A stretch of DNA of 64,000 nucleotides, taken from assembly GCA_905197685.1 (NCBI GenBank), contig CAJJZS010000005.1, forward strand, positions 1 through 64,000, given 5' to 3'. How positions within the stretch are numbered: the stretch's first letter is position 1; each line of letters begins with the position of its first letter. Below the pieces are notes generated by a model. It was not told where the DNA came from. It saw only the letters and a list, made by a program, of their open reading frames with translations, and made no database searches. Origin of the DNA: an uncultured Oscillospiraceae bacterium. Lineage in GTDB: Bacteria > Bacillota > Clostridia > Oscillospirales > Ruminococcaceae. This document shows, piece after piece, positions 32,901 through 41,494 of the stretch. The position numbers were made by a program, and so were the translations under genes.

Positions 32901-35831
32901 CTAATCGTGTTTTGCATTTGCAGTGAGAATAATCACCGCGCCGCAAACAACCGAAAGAGCAAGAGCCGGAAGAACAAAGTTATGGTCCGAGGTTTCAGGA
33001 TTGTGTTTTACCGTTTCGGCAGGTTTTGCTGCTGATGGAGCAGAAACAGTGGAGGAAACCGATTGTTCGGGGGGATTTTCTTTTGTTGTTTGTTCGGTAT
33101 CTATGCTTTGTTCGGAATGGTTTTCTGCGGGTTTGTCGGGTTTGGAGTCAGGTCTCTCCGGTTTGGAGTCATCCAGATCGGGTCTGTTCTGGTCAGGATC
33201 GGGGTCATCCGGATCGGGTTTGTTCTGGTCGGTATCGGGGTCCGGATTGGGGTTCGGGTCCGGATCGGGATCGGGGTTTGGATCGGGATCCGGAATATCG
33301 GAATCCTTTTCAAACTGAACCGAAATACTGTGATTTGCCTGAACATCGGAGAAGGTGTAGGTATTTAAAATGCCGACATGAACTCCGTCAACCAAAACCT
33401 CTTTGACATGGTAGCCGGGGTTTGCAGTCATCGTGAAGGATTGGTTTGCTCCGGCAGCGACAGTAACAGCGCCGTCCGGGGAGATAGAACCGCCCTCACC
33501 GGCATTGGCAGTAATGGTATACTCGGAGGTAGCTTGTCCGGCATTGATGAAGTGGACATGGCTGCTGCCCTTATTCAAGATATCTCCAACTACTTGATAC
33601 CCCGGCGCGTCGGTTTTTTCATCATCGGTTGGGGTATTGTTTTCTTTTGCGGTTGTGGTGTAACTTTCGACCGGAAGTTGGGTTACAATGTAGGAAATAC
33701 TGTCATCGGAGAATAGGGAAGGGATGTTCTGCGATGCGCCGATGGTCAAATCTTCCGATTCACCTATTGTCAGCTCTTGCGATAAACTGTCGCCGGATGC
33801 GCCGACAGTCAGCTCATCGGAGAAGCCAATCGTCATTTCTTTCTTACTTAAATCTCCGGTTGATTTGCTTTCCCCGTTTTTCAGAGAAAATTCGGCAACA
33901 CCGTTTTGAAAATTCATCTCGCCGATTGTCCCAGAAAAGTCTGTTAAGTCAGGAAATTCTACCTTAAAATCAAATTTCTGATTCGGGTCTCCGTTTTGTA
34001 CTTCAACAGAAACGGTGAGGCTGTTTTCTTCGGGAACAGCGGCGGGCAGCAAAACGGTTCGGGCAGCGGGGATAAAGTCCTCTTTTTGATATAGGACAAT
34101 ACTTCTGTTTTCCTCCCGAGCACAAACATGATATTTTTCTTCGGGAAGTGTAAGGTTATCCGGGAATCTGTAACCCGGTTCGGGGGTACAGATGATTTCG
34201 GAAAAAGGACCCAGAATTCCCAAATCACCCCATTCAAGGTCTTGCGGAGTATTTACTTGAATGTGTTCGCCCTGCGCGGTAATTCGGTAATCTGCAAGGG
34301 ATGCGTAGGTGACGCCGTATTCGCTTTTTTCGAGCCAGATTGCGTAATAGTCGGCTAATCCCAAATCGCCGTCATCGGAAATAAATTCGATTGGTTCTCC
34401 GTTAATTTGGATTGTACTGAGGTCAACGGTCATATCACCTTCAACAGGTACGGCATATGCGCCTAAGTCATAGGAAGAGTTAATTTCTTTGTCAAGAATA
34501 CGCTGAATGACAAGATAGGAGCCTTTCGGCGCGCCTTTAATTTCTACCTGCTGAGTCTGGTTGTTTTCATCGGCGGATTCTATTACGGTAGCTTCACCGA
34601 GAGAGCCGTTTGCATCAAAACGCAGAGTGACAGCTTTATCCTGTTCAAGATCGCCGCCGTTTTGTGCGTGGGAAGCAGCATCTTTTGCGCTTGAAGCGAA
34701 CAGTAAATCAGAAGAGTCTAACTGAAAAGCAGGCTGAACGGCAAATTTACTGTTATTGAGCTTTGTATTATCTGACGGTCCGGCGTCGCCTGCGGTGAGC
34801 ACACCAATAAATCTATTATCAAAGGTGTGGGAAACTTGTCCTGCAAAGAGGGCAGATTCACGGAAATTTTCATGATGTTCTGCTCCCGCAGCGCTGTCTG
34901 CACAATCATAGTAAGTAGAAGGGCTGCGCAGCCAGAAAGGAAGCAGCTTTTCCCCGCCGGGGGTGTTGGGCATCTCTTCCGGGGTGTGATCTTCTAAAAA
35001 TTTTTTTTCGATGGGCAGATAAGAAGAGGGATCTTGGGAACTGTTTTGGGTATAACCGATCGAACCGACGGTTGGGAAGTCGGTTTCATGCTCCCCATAT
35101 GGAGCATAGAGAACATCTTCTGTTATATCATAAAGGTCGGGATTTTCAGAATATTCAAGGTTACCACCGGTAAATTGCGGATAACCGTTAGGACGATGCT
35201 CCTTATTCCATTCAAACTTTGAATCGTCTCCGGTACCGAATTCCTCCCAGGCGTCCAGGTCATACATATCGCCGTATTCATATTTAAACAAAGCCGCGCG
35301 GTCTAAAGTGCGGATTGTGGAAGGTACCATCCGCTCCTGCTGTCCCGAGGTAAAGTATTGTTCGTTTTTGGAAGCATCTTGCAGCTCTTTGCGCAGATCG
35401 CTGGTGAGATAATAATTTTGGGTGTAAACTTCTTTTCCGTTATAGTCAGAAGTTGCAAATTCATGGTACTGCCAATCGGTACCGTCCTCTTTTTCATGAA
35501 ATTTCATCGGTTCCAAAAGGGAATCTGCGGCAAAAAGAACTAAGTTGTCCGGATTTGTGGGTTCTTTTCCCGCAATCCACCAGCTTTGTTCGTTTCCCAA
35601 ATAATCTTTTCCCCATAAAACACGCAGCGCCTTGTCATTGTCATTGGTGGAATAATCGTTAAACAACTCTTCTTTCATGACGAATGGGGTGGGGTTATCT
35701 GGATAATCATAGGCAGCGTCAGCGTGCGGCTGAAACGACAGAGAACCGACTGAGATACAAAAAGCCAGCAAAAATGCCGAGATGCGTCGGAGTCGCTTCT
35801 TCGTATTCTTCTCACTTTTTACCTGTTTCAT
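32901..35831 (-). CDS. Large cell-wall-anchored surface protein with variant sortase signal
   Basis: A protein of 976 aa from ATG 35831 (TTG at 35867 is an alternative without a ribosome site). A Sec signal peptide ends in ADA-A. An N-terminal domain (about residues 35-400) has LRVLWGKDYLGNEQSWWIAG and FWLRSPS, as in DUF6273-type surface domains. A central part carries the repeats ELTVGASGDSLSQEL and ESEDLTIGASQ. Next come a bacterial beta repeat (GGSISPDGAVTVAAGANQSF, about 760-830), a Pro/Asp-rich stalk of about 70 residues, and the C-terminus NPETSD plus a hydrophobic segment. NPETS is read as a non-LPXTG sorting signal. No sortase gene is in the window. Ligand unknown. Confidence 0.85.
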   Translation of the reverse strand: MKQVKSEKNTKKRLRRISAFLLAFCISVGSLSFQPHADAAYDYPDNPTPFVMKEELFNDYSTNDNDKALRVLWGKDYLGNEQSWWIAGKEPTNPDNLVLFAADSLLEPMKFHEKEDGTDWQYHEFATSDYNGKEVYTQNYYLTSDLRKELQDASKNEQYFTSGQQERMVPSTIRTLDRAALFKYEYGDMYDLDAWEEFGTGDDSKFEWNKEHRPNGYPQFTGGNLEYSENPDLYDITEDVLYAPYGEHETDFPTVGSIGYTQNSSQDPSSYLPIEKKFLEDHTPEEMPNTPGGEKLLPFWLRSPSTYYDCADSAAGAEHHENFRESALFAGQVSHTFDNRFIGVLTAGDAGPSDNTKLNNSKFAVQPAFQLDSSDLLFASSAKDAASHAQNGGDLEQDKAVTLRFDANGSLGEATVIESADENNQTQQVEIKGAPKGSYLVIQRILDKEINSSYDLGAYAVPVEGDMTVDLSTIQINGEPIEFISDDGDLGLADYYAIWLEKSEYGVTYASLADYRITAQGEHIQVNTPQDLEWGDLGILGPFSEIICTPEPGYRFPDNLTLPEEKYHVCAREENRSIVLYQKEDFIPAARTVLLPAAVPEENSLTVSVEVQNGDPNQKFDFKVEFPDLTDFSGTIGEMNFQNGVAEFSLKNGESKSTGDLSKKEMTIGFSDELTVGASGDSLSQELTIGESEDLTIGASQNIPSLFSDDSISYIVTQLPVESYTTTAKENNTPTDDEKTDAPGYQVVGDILNKGSSHVHFINAGQATSEYTITANAGEGGSISPDGAVTVAAGANQSFTMTANPGYHVKEVLVDGVHVGILNTYTFSDVQANHSISVQFEKDSDIPDPDPNPDPDPDPNPNPDPDTDQNKPDPDDPDPDQNRPDLDDSKPERPDSKPDKPAENHSEQSIDTEQTTKENPPEQSVSSTVSAPSAAKPAETVKHNPETSDHNFVLPALALSVVCGAVIILTANAKHD

Positions 35832-36393
35832 GTTGTAAAAAAAACTCTCTTTCCGCTGTACCCGCAAGGGAGAAACAGCTTAACATTTCCTTTTTTTGCA
35901 AAATTTTTGCAGCAATTTCAGCAAAAGAATCGGGGGTGTATTTTATTTTAAAATGAAAAAAGAAAGAAAATAATTTCATTTTAAAACCCCGCAAATGACT
36001 GCATAAAAAATCTCCGTTATTTTTTGCAATCCTGCCGCAGTGTTTCGGAAATTAAGTTCTAAAACTTTCTTCCGATTTTATGGCAGTGAGATAAAGGAAG
36101 AAAGCGACACCGAAACAAACACTTTTATTTTAGACCTTTTTCCAACACGAATCAAACGCGAAACAAACCAAAAGAAATGGAAAAAAGGCGGAAAACCGCA
36201 AAAAAAGTAAAATATGACAGTATTGAACGGAAAATCAGGAAATATCTCGCATTTTCGCGTAGAAAAGGTAGAACATTTCGTTCTGCTTTTTTATGCTGTA
36301 AGTTCAATTTTCCCTCCCCTCTTTTTTCCTTTTTATTCTGTTTTTTGGAAGAACATTCATCTTTTTCAGTATATCATGCAAGAACGGTAAAGT
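35832..36393. other. Gene-free region with inverted repeats between the wall protein and the recombinase
   Basis: About 560 bp with no supported gene. It holds a perfect 13-bp inverted repeat (TTTTAAAATGAAA...TTTCATTTTAAAA, 35946-35987) and a shorter one (CTTTCTTCC...GGAAGAAAG, 36065-36104). Several short A/T-rich frames occur on the plus strand but none has a ribosome site with a sensible start. The region should contain the promoter of the large surface-protein gene, on the minus strand. Confidence 0.6.
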
Positions 36394-37110
<717 letters not shown>

Positions 37111-37629
37111 TTATTTTTGAGAGAGGTACCAGGAAAGGGCGCGCTGTTCCAAATCTTTTACAAAGCTGTCCTTTCCGTCGCAGTATCCCTCAATATCCTG
37201 CGGGAATTGGTAGGCAAGCTGTGTTTTCAACATTCCGTAAGCATAGGCGTCCAGCGGGTGCGCGCGCAGAAAATCGCGGACGGCAAGGTGACGGACAATA
37301 TCTTGGGTATTGTTTTGCGCAAAGATGTGAATTTGATGGGTGCGGTTGTCGCCGCCTTTGCGAAAGTATCGCCTGCCGGAAATGCCAAATTCGCCCATCG
37401 GCTCATAGCCGAGCTGTTCAAACTGCGGGTTAAAGGCATCGACCGCTTCAATCTGCTTTACAACGGGGAGAATATCAATAATCGGTTTGGCGCACAATCC
37501 CGGTACTGCGGTGGAGCCGATGTGATGAATTTCCACCAGTTCCCCGCCCAGAATCCGGCGGATTGCCTGCGATTCCTGTTCATAAAGCTGCTGCCAGTTG
37601 GGGTCATAAGCGGTAACAATGACGTTCAT
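37111..37629 (-). CDS. GrpB-family predicted nucleotidyltransferase
   Basis: A 172-aa protein (UPF0157/GrpB). ATG 37629 opens the family's conserved VIVTAYDPNWQQLYEQE; the frame is open eight codons further upstream. The nucleotidyltransferase-fold motif is HHIGSTAVPGLCAKPIIDILPVV (about residues 39-61), with the GST-V and D-D residues of the family, followed by KGGDNRTHQIHIF near 112. The family has been proposed to transfer nucleotides to small molecules or cofactors, but this is not settled. It sits between a recombinase and a BusR-like regulator, all on the minus strand, with only 39 bp to the latter, so the two could share a transcript. Confidence 0.9.
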   Translation of the reverse strand: MNVIVTAYDPNWQQLYEQESQAIRRILGGELVEIHHIGSTAVPGLCAKPIIDILPVVKQIEAVDAFNPQFEQLGYEPMGEFGISGRRYFRKGGDNRTHQIHIFAQNNTQDIVRHLAVRDFLRAHPLDAYAYGMLKTQLAYQFPQDIEGYCDGKDSFVKDLEQRALSWYLSQK

Positions 37630-37668
37630 AAAAGCACTCCTTTTTCGATACACAGCGAAAATGCCGCC

Positions 37669-38304
37669 TTACAGCGAAAGCGAGCCGTTCAGCAGCATTT
37701 TTGTTTTTTTGTAAGAAGCCTCGTCCCCGACAATTAAGATGTAATCGCCGGCAAACAGCTGTGCCTGCGGTCCGGGGGAGAGGATCGTTTTTGACTTGCG
37801 TTTGATAGCGATGATGGTGGCGCCGGTGTTGTTCCAAAAGCGCACCGAAGCGATGGTTTTGCCCACCAAAGGGCAGTCTTTATCAATCAGAAGCTCAAAC
37901 GGGGTGAGGGGATTGAGATAATTAAATCGGTCGTTTGCATCAAGCAGGATGTTGATGTTTTCCTGAAGGCGGTTGTTCAGCTGCTTTTGCTCCTGCATCA
38001 GGCGGTTGATATGCCCTTTGATGGTATCCAGCGACTCTTTATCCTCCGATTTGGAAACAAAATCTTCGGCAGCCTCCACCGATTTGATGGTGATGCCCGC
38101 GCCCTGCCGCACCTCCAACACCCCAACCTGATTGAGCAGGAACACCGCGCGGCGAACCGTTTCGGGGGAAACATTATATTGGCTGGCAAGGGTAGAACGC
38201 CCGTGAATTTTTTCGCCGGGGCGGTATTTTCCGCTGACTACCTTAGAAGCAATATCCAGAGCAATTTGTTTATAGATGGCTTTTTCGCCGGAAGTGTGGG
38301 GCAT
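37669..38304 (-). CDS. GntR-type regulator with RCK_C (TrkA-C) domain, BusR-like
   Basis: A 211-aa protein. Residues 1-75: winged helix of the GntR family (KAIYKQIALDIASKVVSGKYRPGEKIHGRSTLASQYNVSPETVRRAV). Residues about 85-130: coiled coil. Residues about 135-211: RCK_C/TrkA-C domain (PLVGKTIASVRFWNNTGATIIAIKRKSKTILSPGPQAQLFAGDYILIVGD). This is the layout of BusR, which senses cyclic-di-AMP and represses osmolyte uptake in lactic streptococci. Start ATG 38304 is where the conserved protein begins. No uptake genes are adjacent. In its leader lie a terminator and a promoter of the family described at 38507-38549. Confidence 0.88.
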   Translation of the reverse strand: MPHTSGEKAIYKQIALDIASKVVSGKYRPGEKIHGRSTLASQYNVSPETVRRAVFLLNQVGVLEVRQGAGITIKSVEAAEDFVSKSEDKESLDTIKGHINRLMQEQKQLNNRLQENINILLDANDRFNYLNPLTPFELLIDKDCPLVGKTIASVRFWNNTGATIIAIKRKSKTILSPGPQAQLFAGDYILIVGDEASYKKTKMLLNGSLSL

Positions 38305-38378
38305 ATAACAACAACCTTTCCTATTGGGGAATCTGACTGCTTTCATCATAACACAAAGTGAGGAAAGAGTAAAGACAC

Positions 38379-38421
38379 AAACCCCCGCAGAAAAAGCAGA
38401 ACGCATTTTTTGCGGGGGTTT
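38379..38421 (-). terminator. Terminator-like hairpin upstream of the BusR-like gene
   Basis: AAACCCCCGCA pairs with TGCGGGGGTTT around 21 bases. On the minus strand the tail is T-rich but broken, so read-through into 38304 is plausible. Confidence 0.6.
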
Positions 38422-38463
38422 GCAAGAAATGAAACAACCTGAAGGAGGGTTGATACTGACATA

Positions 38464-38477
38464 ATTTCCCGGGAAAT
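38464..38477. repeat. Palindrome ATTTCCCGGGAAAT, copy 4
   Basis: The same 14 bp as at 21712, inside the candidate RNA. Confidence 0.7.
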
Positions 38478-38506
38478 AAACGGGAGTAAATGATGTAATT
38501 GCCTTT

Positions 38507-38549
38507 ATCATACCCTATGGTATGATAAAAATCAATTCATTTTTTGCAC
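38507..38549 (-). promoter_or_regulatory. Shared-type promoter, copy d (upstream of BusR-like gene)
   Basis: Minus strand: upstream element GTGCAAAAAATGAA (38549-38536), -35 TTGATT (38535-38530), 17 bp, -10 TATGAT (38512-38507). The -10 region forms a 10-bp inverted repeat TTATCATACC/GGTATGATAA. Confidence 0.7.
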
Positions 38550-38589
38550 AAGAAAAAAGGTAAGAAGTAAGGCAAAACAGAGAAAGCCC

Positions 38590-39243
38590 TTATTTTACGG
38601 TGATGCTTTCGGTGCAGTACAACACATCGTTGACACCGTGTCCTTTGGTCGGTATGATGATGGCAATCGCTTCGACAAGATACTCATGGTTGCTTTTTAA
38701 GTTTTGAACAGAATCCGCAGCTTGGTAAAGTCGGTCAATCGGAGAACGATATGCTTTTACTGCCAAATATTCGCCGGTGGTTTTGTCACGGACAGCGAGA
38801 ACGGTTGCCGTTTCAAAATTTTGCATTTCGCAGAACAAAGACAATCTGTATTTGACAGCGCCCTTTTCCGGATTCATTTCCAACATCATCATCGGAATAT
38901 CTTCTACACGCTGATTGCCGGAAGCATATATAACACCGTCATCAGATGAAAATACGGAATATTCCTGCTCGCCGTCTTCGGTTTTGATGGCGGCGCTGTT
39001 TGTTTCTTCATTTTCGCTGTCTTGATATTTTTTAGGGGATTGCCCCAACAGCAGATTGTTATACTGCGTCTGCACATCGGCGGGGAGAGCTTCAAACCAT
39101 TCGGATTCAAAATAACGGCAGAGGTCTGCCCATGTCGCGCCTTCGGCAGGCGCATACCCGTTGTTTGTTCCACAGGAGCTGAGCGAAACAAGCATGAGAA
39201 CGGATAAGGAAACAGCAGCGATTTTTTGAAAGAGATGTTTCAT
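38590..39243 (-). CDS. Lipoprotein of unknown function
   Basis: A 217-aa protein with a signal peptide and the lipobox SLSSCG. The mature part is acidic, starts with ATWADLCRYFESEWFEALP, and has a Ser/Thr-rich C-terminal beta domain containing YRLSLFCEMQNFETATVLAVRDKTTGEYLAVKAY. I recognise no known family. It is preceded by a promoter with the shared-type layout at 39302-39343, although with a weaker match. It belongs to the block of secreted-protein genes next to the first peptide-signalling locus. The gene ends without an obvious terminator before 38549. Confidence 0.75.
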   Translation of the reverse strand: MKHLFQKIAAVSLSVLMLVSLSSCGTNNGYAPAEGATWADLCRYFESEWFEALPADVQTQYNNLLLGQSPKKYQDSENEETNSAAIKTEDGEQEYSVFSSDDGVIYASGNQRVEDIPMMMLEMNPEKGAVKYRLSLFCEMQNFETATVLAVRDKTTGEYLAVKAYRSPIDRLYQAADSVQNLKSNHEYLVEAIAIIIPTKGHGVNDVLYCTESITVK

Positions 39244-39301
39244 CGTGTTTGCCTACCTTTCTAAACAATGCAAAATTATATCAATATTTTTACTTATTTT
39301 C

Positions 39302-39343
39302 ATTGTACTGTATGATACTGCAAAAACCAATTCACTTTTGCAT
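39302..39343 (-). promoter_or_regulatory. Shared-type promoter, copy a (weaker)
   Basis: Minus strand: ATGCAAAAGTGAA element (39343-39331), -35 TTGGTT (39330-39325), 17 bp, -10 TACAAT (39307-39302). Confidence 0.6.
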
Positions 39344-39365
39344 AAAAAAATACGACAAATAAGCC

Positions 39366-39394
39366 AACCTCCACACCGCAAAGGGCGTGGAGGT
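39366..39394 (-). terminator. Terminator-like hairpin after the 39404-40102 gene
   Basis: ACCTCCAC pairs with GTGGAGGT around 12 bases. T-rich but not a pure T run downstream. Confidence 0.5.
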
Positions 39395-39403
39395 ATTCGG
39401 TTT

Positions 39404-40102
39404 TTATACGGTTACTTTAAAAGTGATGTGCATTTTGCCGTGTTCCAGATGGTGCTTTTCAATGGTGACGGTACGGAATATTGACTGATCTTCGCCTTTG
39501 GAGTCCTGATAGTGCAGTTCTACCCGATACATTTTGAAAGGTTCGCCATAGTACCATGTCTTTCCGTCCTCGTTGGTAGGAATCAAAAACTGCTGAGAGG
39601 GCAGAACAAACTGAGCATTTTTTACCGGTTTGCCGTTTTGGTCTACCACGCGAAACTCAACCTTTTCTTTTTTCTTTGCAATACTTTGTGTCGGAGTTTC
39701 TTTATCCCAAACCAATCGGGTTTCATACTTATCGTGGAGAACAGTATTATATTTTATTTCTTCGCCGGTAACGGGATTGTATGCGGAGAAAGCAATCGGT
39801 TTGGAAAGGTCAATCTTTTCGCCTTGATAGATTGTAAATCCTGTTGCGTTTGCAAGCTCAAGGTCTTGCAGTCCGTCCGTATCAGAAAAAATATAGGAAA
39901 ATGGAGAGGATACCCCCAATCCCAAAACAGGATTTCCCTCTTTATCGACAAAACGAAGCGGAGCAAGAGGAATTTGAAAGAATTTGGTATCAGAGCTTGA
40001 TTCTTTTGGAGGTTCTTCTAAGGTTTTTGCGGCGAAAGCAGGAAGAGAAGAAGCAAGAACCATTGTTGCGCACAGTGCAGCGCAAAGCAGTTGTTTTTTC
40101 AT
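39404..40102 (-). CDS. Secreted protein with two transthyretin/CNA-B-like domains, paralogue of 57917-58609
   Basis: A 232-aa protein with a Sec signal peptide ending AFAA. Two similar beta-sandwich repeats follow. The first (about residues 42-130) opens with PLRFVDKEGNPVLGLGVSS. The second (about 145-230) opens with KVEFRVVDQNGKPVKNAQFVLPS. That wording, V.D..GKPV..A, is typical of CNA-B or transthyretin-like folds in surface proteins. The product at 57917-58609 has the same layout and the same phrases (FRITDKEGNPVPNLE; RVVDKQNKPIPGM), so the two are paralogues from the two peptide-signalling loci. Driven by a shared-type promoter at 40148-40190. No cell-wall anchor is visible. Confidence 0.82.
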   Translation of the reverse strand: MKKQLLCAALCATMVLASSLPAFAAKTLEEPPKESSSDTKFFQIPLAPLRFVDKEGNPVLGLGVSSPFSYIFSDTDGLQDLELANATGFTIYQGEKIDLSKPIAFSAYNPVTGEEIKYNTVLHDKYETRLVWDKETPTQSIAKKKEKVEFRVVDQNGKPVKNAQFVLPSQQFLIPTNEDGKTWYYGEPFKMYRVELHYQDSKGEDQSIFRTVTIEKHHLEHGKMHITFKVTV

Positions 40103-40147
40103 AAGGGCAGACCTCCTTTAAAAATAAAATAAATTTTACTTATCTTC

Positions 40148-40190
40148 ATCATACCCTATAATATTACAAAAATCGATTCACTTTTTACAC
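40148..40190 (-). promoter_or_regulatory. Shared-type promoter, copy b
   Basis: Minus strand: GTGTAAAAAGTGAA element (40190-40177), -35 TCGATT (40176-40171), 17 bp, -10 TATGAT (40153-40148). Confidence 0.75.
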
Positions 40191-40232
40191 AAGAAAAAGA
40201 CAGAAAATAAGGCAAAACAGAGAAAAATAAAA

Positions 40233-40265
40233 TCCCCACCCTCACAGTTTCATGTGAGGGCGGGG
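40233..40265 (-). terminator. Intrinsic terminator after the 40273-40920 gene
   Basis: CCCCACCCTCAC pairs with GTGAGGGCGGGG around AGTTTCAT, then ATTTTATTTTT on the minus strand. Confidence 0.8.
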
Positions 40266-40272
40266 TAGACGG

Positions 40273-40920
40273 TTAGTTATCAAAGTAAAAGGTTTCCAGT
40301 TCTTCTTGAGTATAATGATTTTTGCTATACGGGTAGCACATTGGATAGAGAAGACTGTCTATTTTCAGTTTACCGTCTTCTCGGCGAACAGTAACGGGAA
40401 GAACTACGGTTTCCCACGGTCCAGACACGCCTTCCGGTGTTGTGGTAACTTCATAGGTAAAACTGTTCCATGTTCGCTTTACCAAACGAAACAAGGTTTC
40501 ATTCGGGTTATATTCACTGTGGAAATAAGTAGTTCCGCGTGCTTCTGTTACACAGCTGGAACGATAAAATTTTCCGTCTTTTTTTAAAAACCAAGGGCAA
40601 CTTCCGTCATATAAGTTTTCGAGTTCTTCAATCCCGTTTTGGGTAAAGATTTGCGGGACAACTTCCTCGTATCCGTCAACTTCGTCATAGTATGCGATAA
40701 TTTCGCCCTGACTGTTTCGCAGCATAAGTTCACCGGAACCGGAAACGGTGTGAAGTAATCGCTCACTTCCCGGGTGGTAAACGGATTCGGCATCTTGTAG
40801 GACAGAAAGGAGTTCATCGTCTGACGGGGTGTCCGGATAAATGTAAAAGCCAATCCCGACAAGCAGACACACTGTGCAGAAAACAAGAAGAACAGAAAGC
40901 GATTTTTTGTTTTTCAGCAT
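40273..40920 (-). CDS. Secreted or membrane-anchored protein of unknown function
   Basis: A 215-aa protein; ATG 40920 has ACAGGAGG well placed upstream (a start at 40953 is also possible). The N-terminal basic-hydrophobic segment (KKSLSVLLVFCTVCLLVGIGFYIY) is an anchor or signal peptide without a lipobox. The mature part is beta-rich and acidic, with a Tyr-rich C-terminus (LYPMCYPYSKNHYTQEELETFYF) and one conserved-looking pair of Cys (SCPWFLKK, RSSCVTEAR). I do not recognise the family. It is preceded by the best copy of the shared promoter and followed by a terminator, so it is its own unit within the secreted-gene block. Confidence 0.75.
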   Translation of the reverse strand: MLKNKKSLSVLLVFCTVCLLVGIGFYIYPDTPSDDELLSVLQDAESVYHPGSERLLHTVSGSGELMLRNSQGEIIAYYDEVDGYEEVVPQIFTQNGIEELENLYDGSCPWFLKKDGKFYRSSCVTEARGTTYFHSEYNPNETLFRLVKRTWNSFTYEVTTTPEGVSGPWETVVLPVTVRREDGKLKIDSLLYPMCYPYSKNHYTQEELETFYFDN

Positions 40921-41009
40921 TTGTAAAACCTCCTGTCTATGATGTTTATGCAATCGGGTGAAAGAAGAATCCGGTTGATATTTTACTTTTTTCGTAACTC
41001 CTTGATACC

Positions 41010-41052
41010 ATCATACCTTATGATCCTACAAAAATCAATTCACTTTTTACAC
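41010..41052 (-). promoter_or_regulatory. Shared-type promoter, copy c (best match)
   Basis: Minus strand: GTGTAAAAAGTGAA element (41052-41039), -35 TTGATT (41038-41033), 17 bp, -10 TATGAT (41015-41010). The TTTTTGTA spacer start is shared with the other copies. Confidence 0.8.
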
Positions 41053-41073
41053 AAGAAAAAGACGGGAAACAAA

Positions 41074-41105
41074 GCAAAACGAACAGAGGAATCTGCCCGT
41101 TTTGC
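41074..41105 (-). terminator. Terminator after the 41112-41474 gene
   Basis: GCAAAACG pairs with CGTTTTGC around 16 bases, with TTTGTTT following on the minus strand. Confidence 0.65.
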
Positions 41106-41111
41106 CTTATT

Positions 41112-41474
41112 TCAGATTAGCTTTGAAGGTAATAGTTCCCAATTTTCCATAGCGGGACTCATGTAATAAATTTTTTCTCCATCTTGGGTAATGGCATAAT
41201 TGGCGATGAGATGTTCTCCTTGCAGATAGAAAGCTCTCAACTCAAAAAAGTAAGTAGACTCCCCTTTGATTTCCAGTGGTTTGGTGCGCTCTATCGGGGA
41301 AAGGAACAAGCCATCTCCCGGTGTTATAACTTTTGATTGTATCAGATAATCTTCTAATATTTCTTGACAGAAATCCATATCAAGAACAGACTGCTGCATT
41401 TTGTTTTGATAAAACCAAAAGCTGATAAGGCTGGCAGATATGATTGCTACCAATAAAAGGATATATTTCTTCAT
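41112..41474 (-). CDS. Small membrane-anchored protein, partner of the lysozyme-like gene
   Basis: A 120-aa protein with an N-terminal hydrophobic anchor (about residues 3-20) and a mostly beta extracytoplasmic part (YFFELRAFYLQGEHLIANYAITQDGEKIYYM). No lipobox and no recognised family. It lies 20 bp downstream of the 41495-42592 gene and shares its promoter, with the terminator at 41074-41105 closing the unit. A partner or inhibitor of the upstream lysozyme-like protein is one reading, from context only. Confidence 0.7.
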   Translation of the reverse strand: MKKYILLLVAIISASLISFWFYQNKMQQSVLDMDFCQEILEDYLIQSKVITPGDGLFLSPIERTKPLEIKGESTYFFELRAFYLQGEHLIANYAITQDGEKIYYMSPAMENWELLPSKLI

Positions 41475-41494
41475 ATAGCTATGATTAGCATATG

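Larger units (their letters stand above)
38379..38500 (-). ncRNA. Candidate leader RNA or small RNA between the shared-type promoter and the terminator
   Basis: The promoter at 38507-38549 points into about 120 bases that end in the hairpin 38379-38421, with no convincing gene in between. So it either makes a small RNA or a leader for the BusR-like gene. It contains the palindrome ATTTCCCGGGAAAT. Confidence 0.4.
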
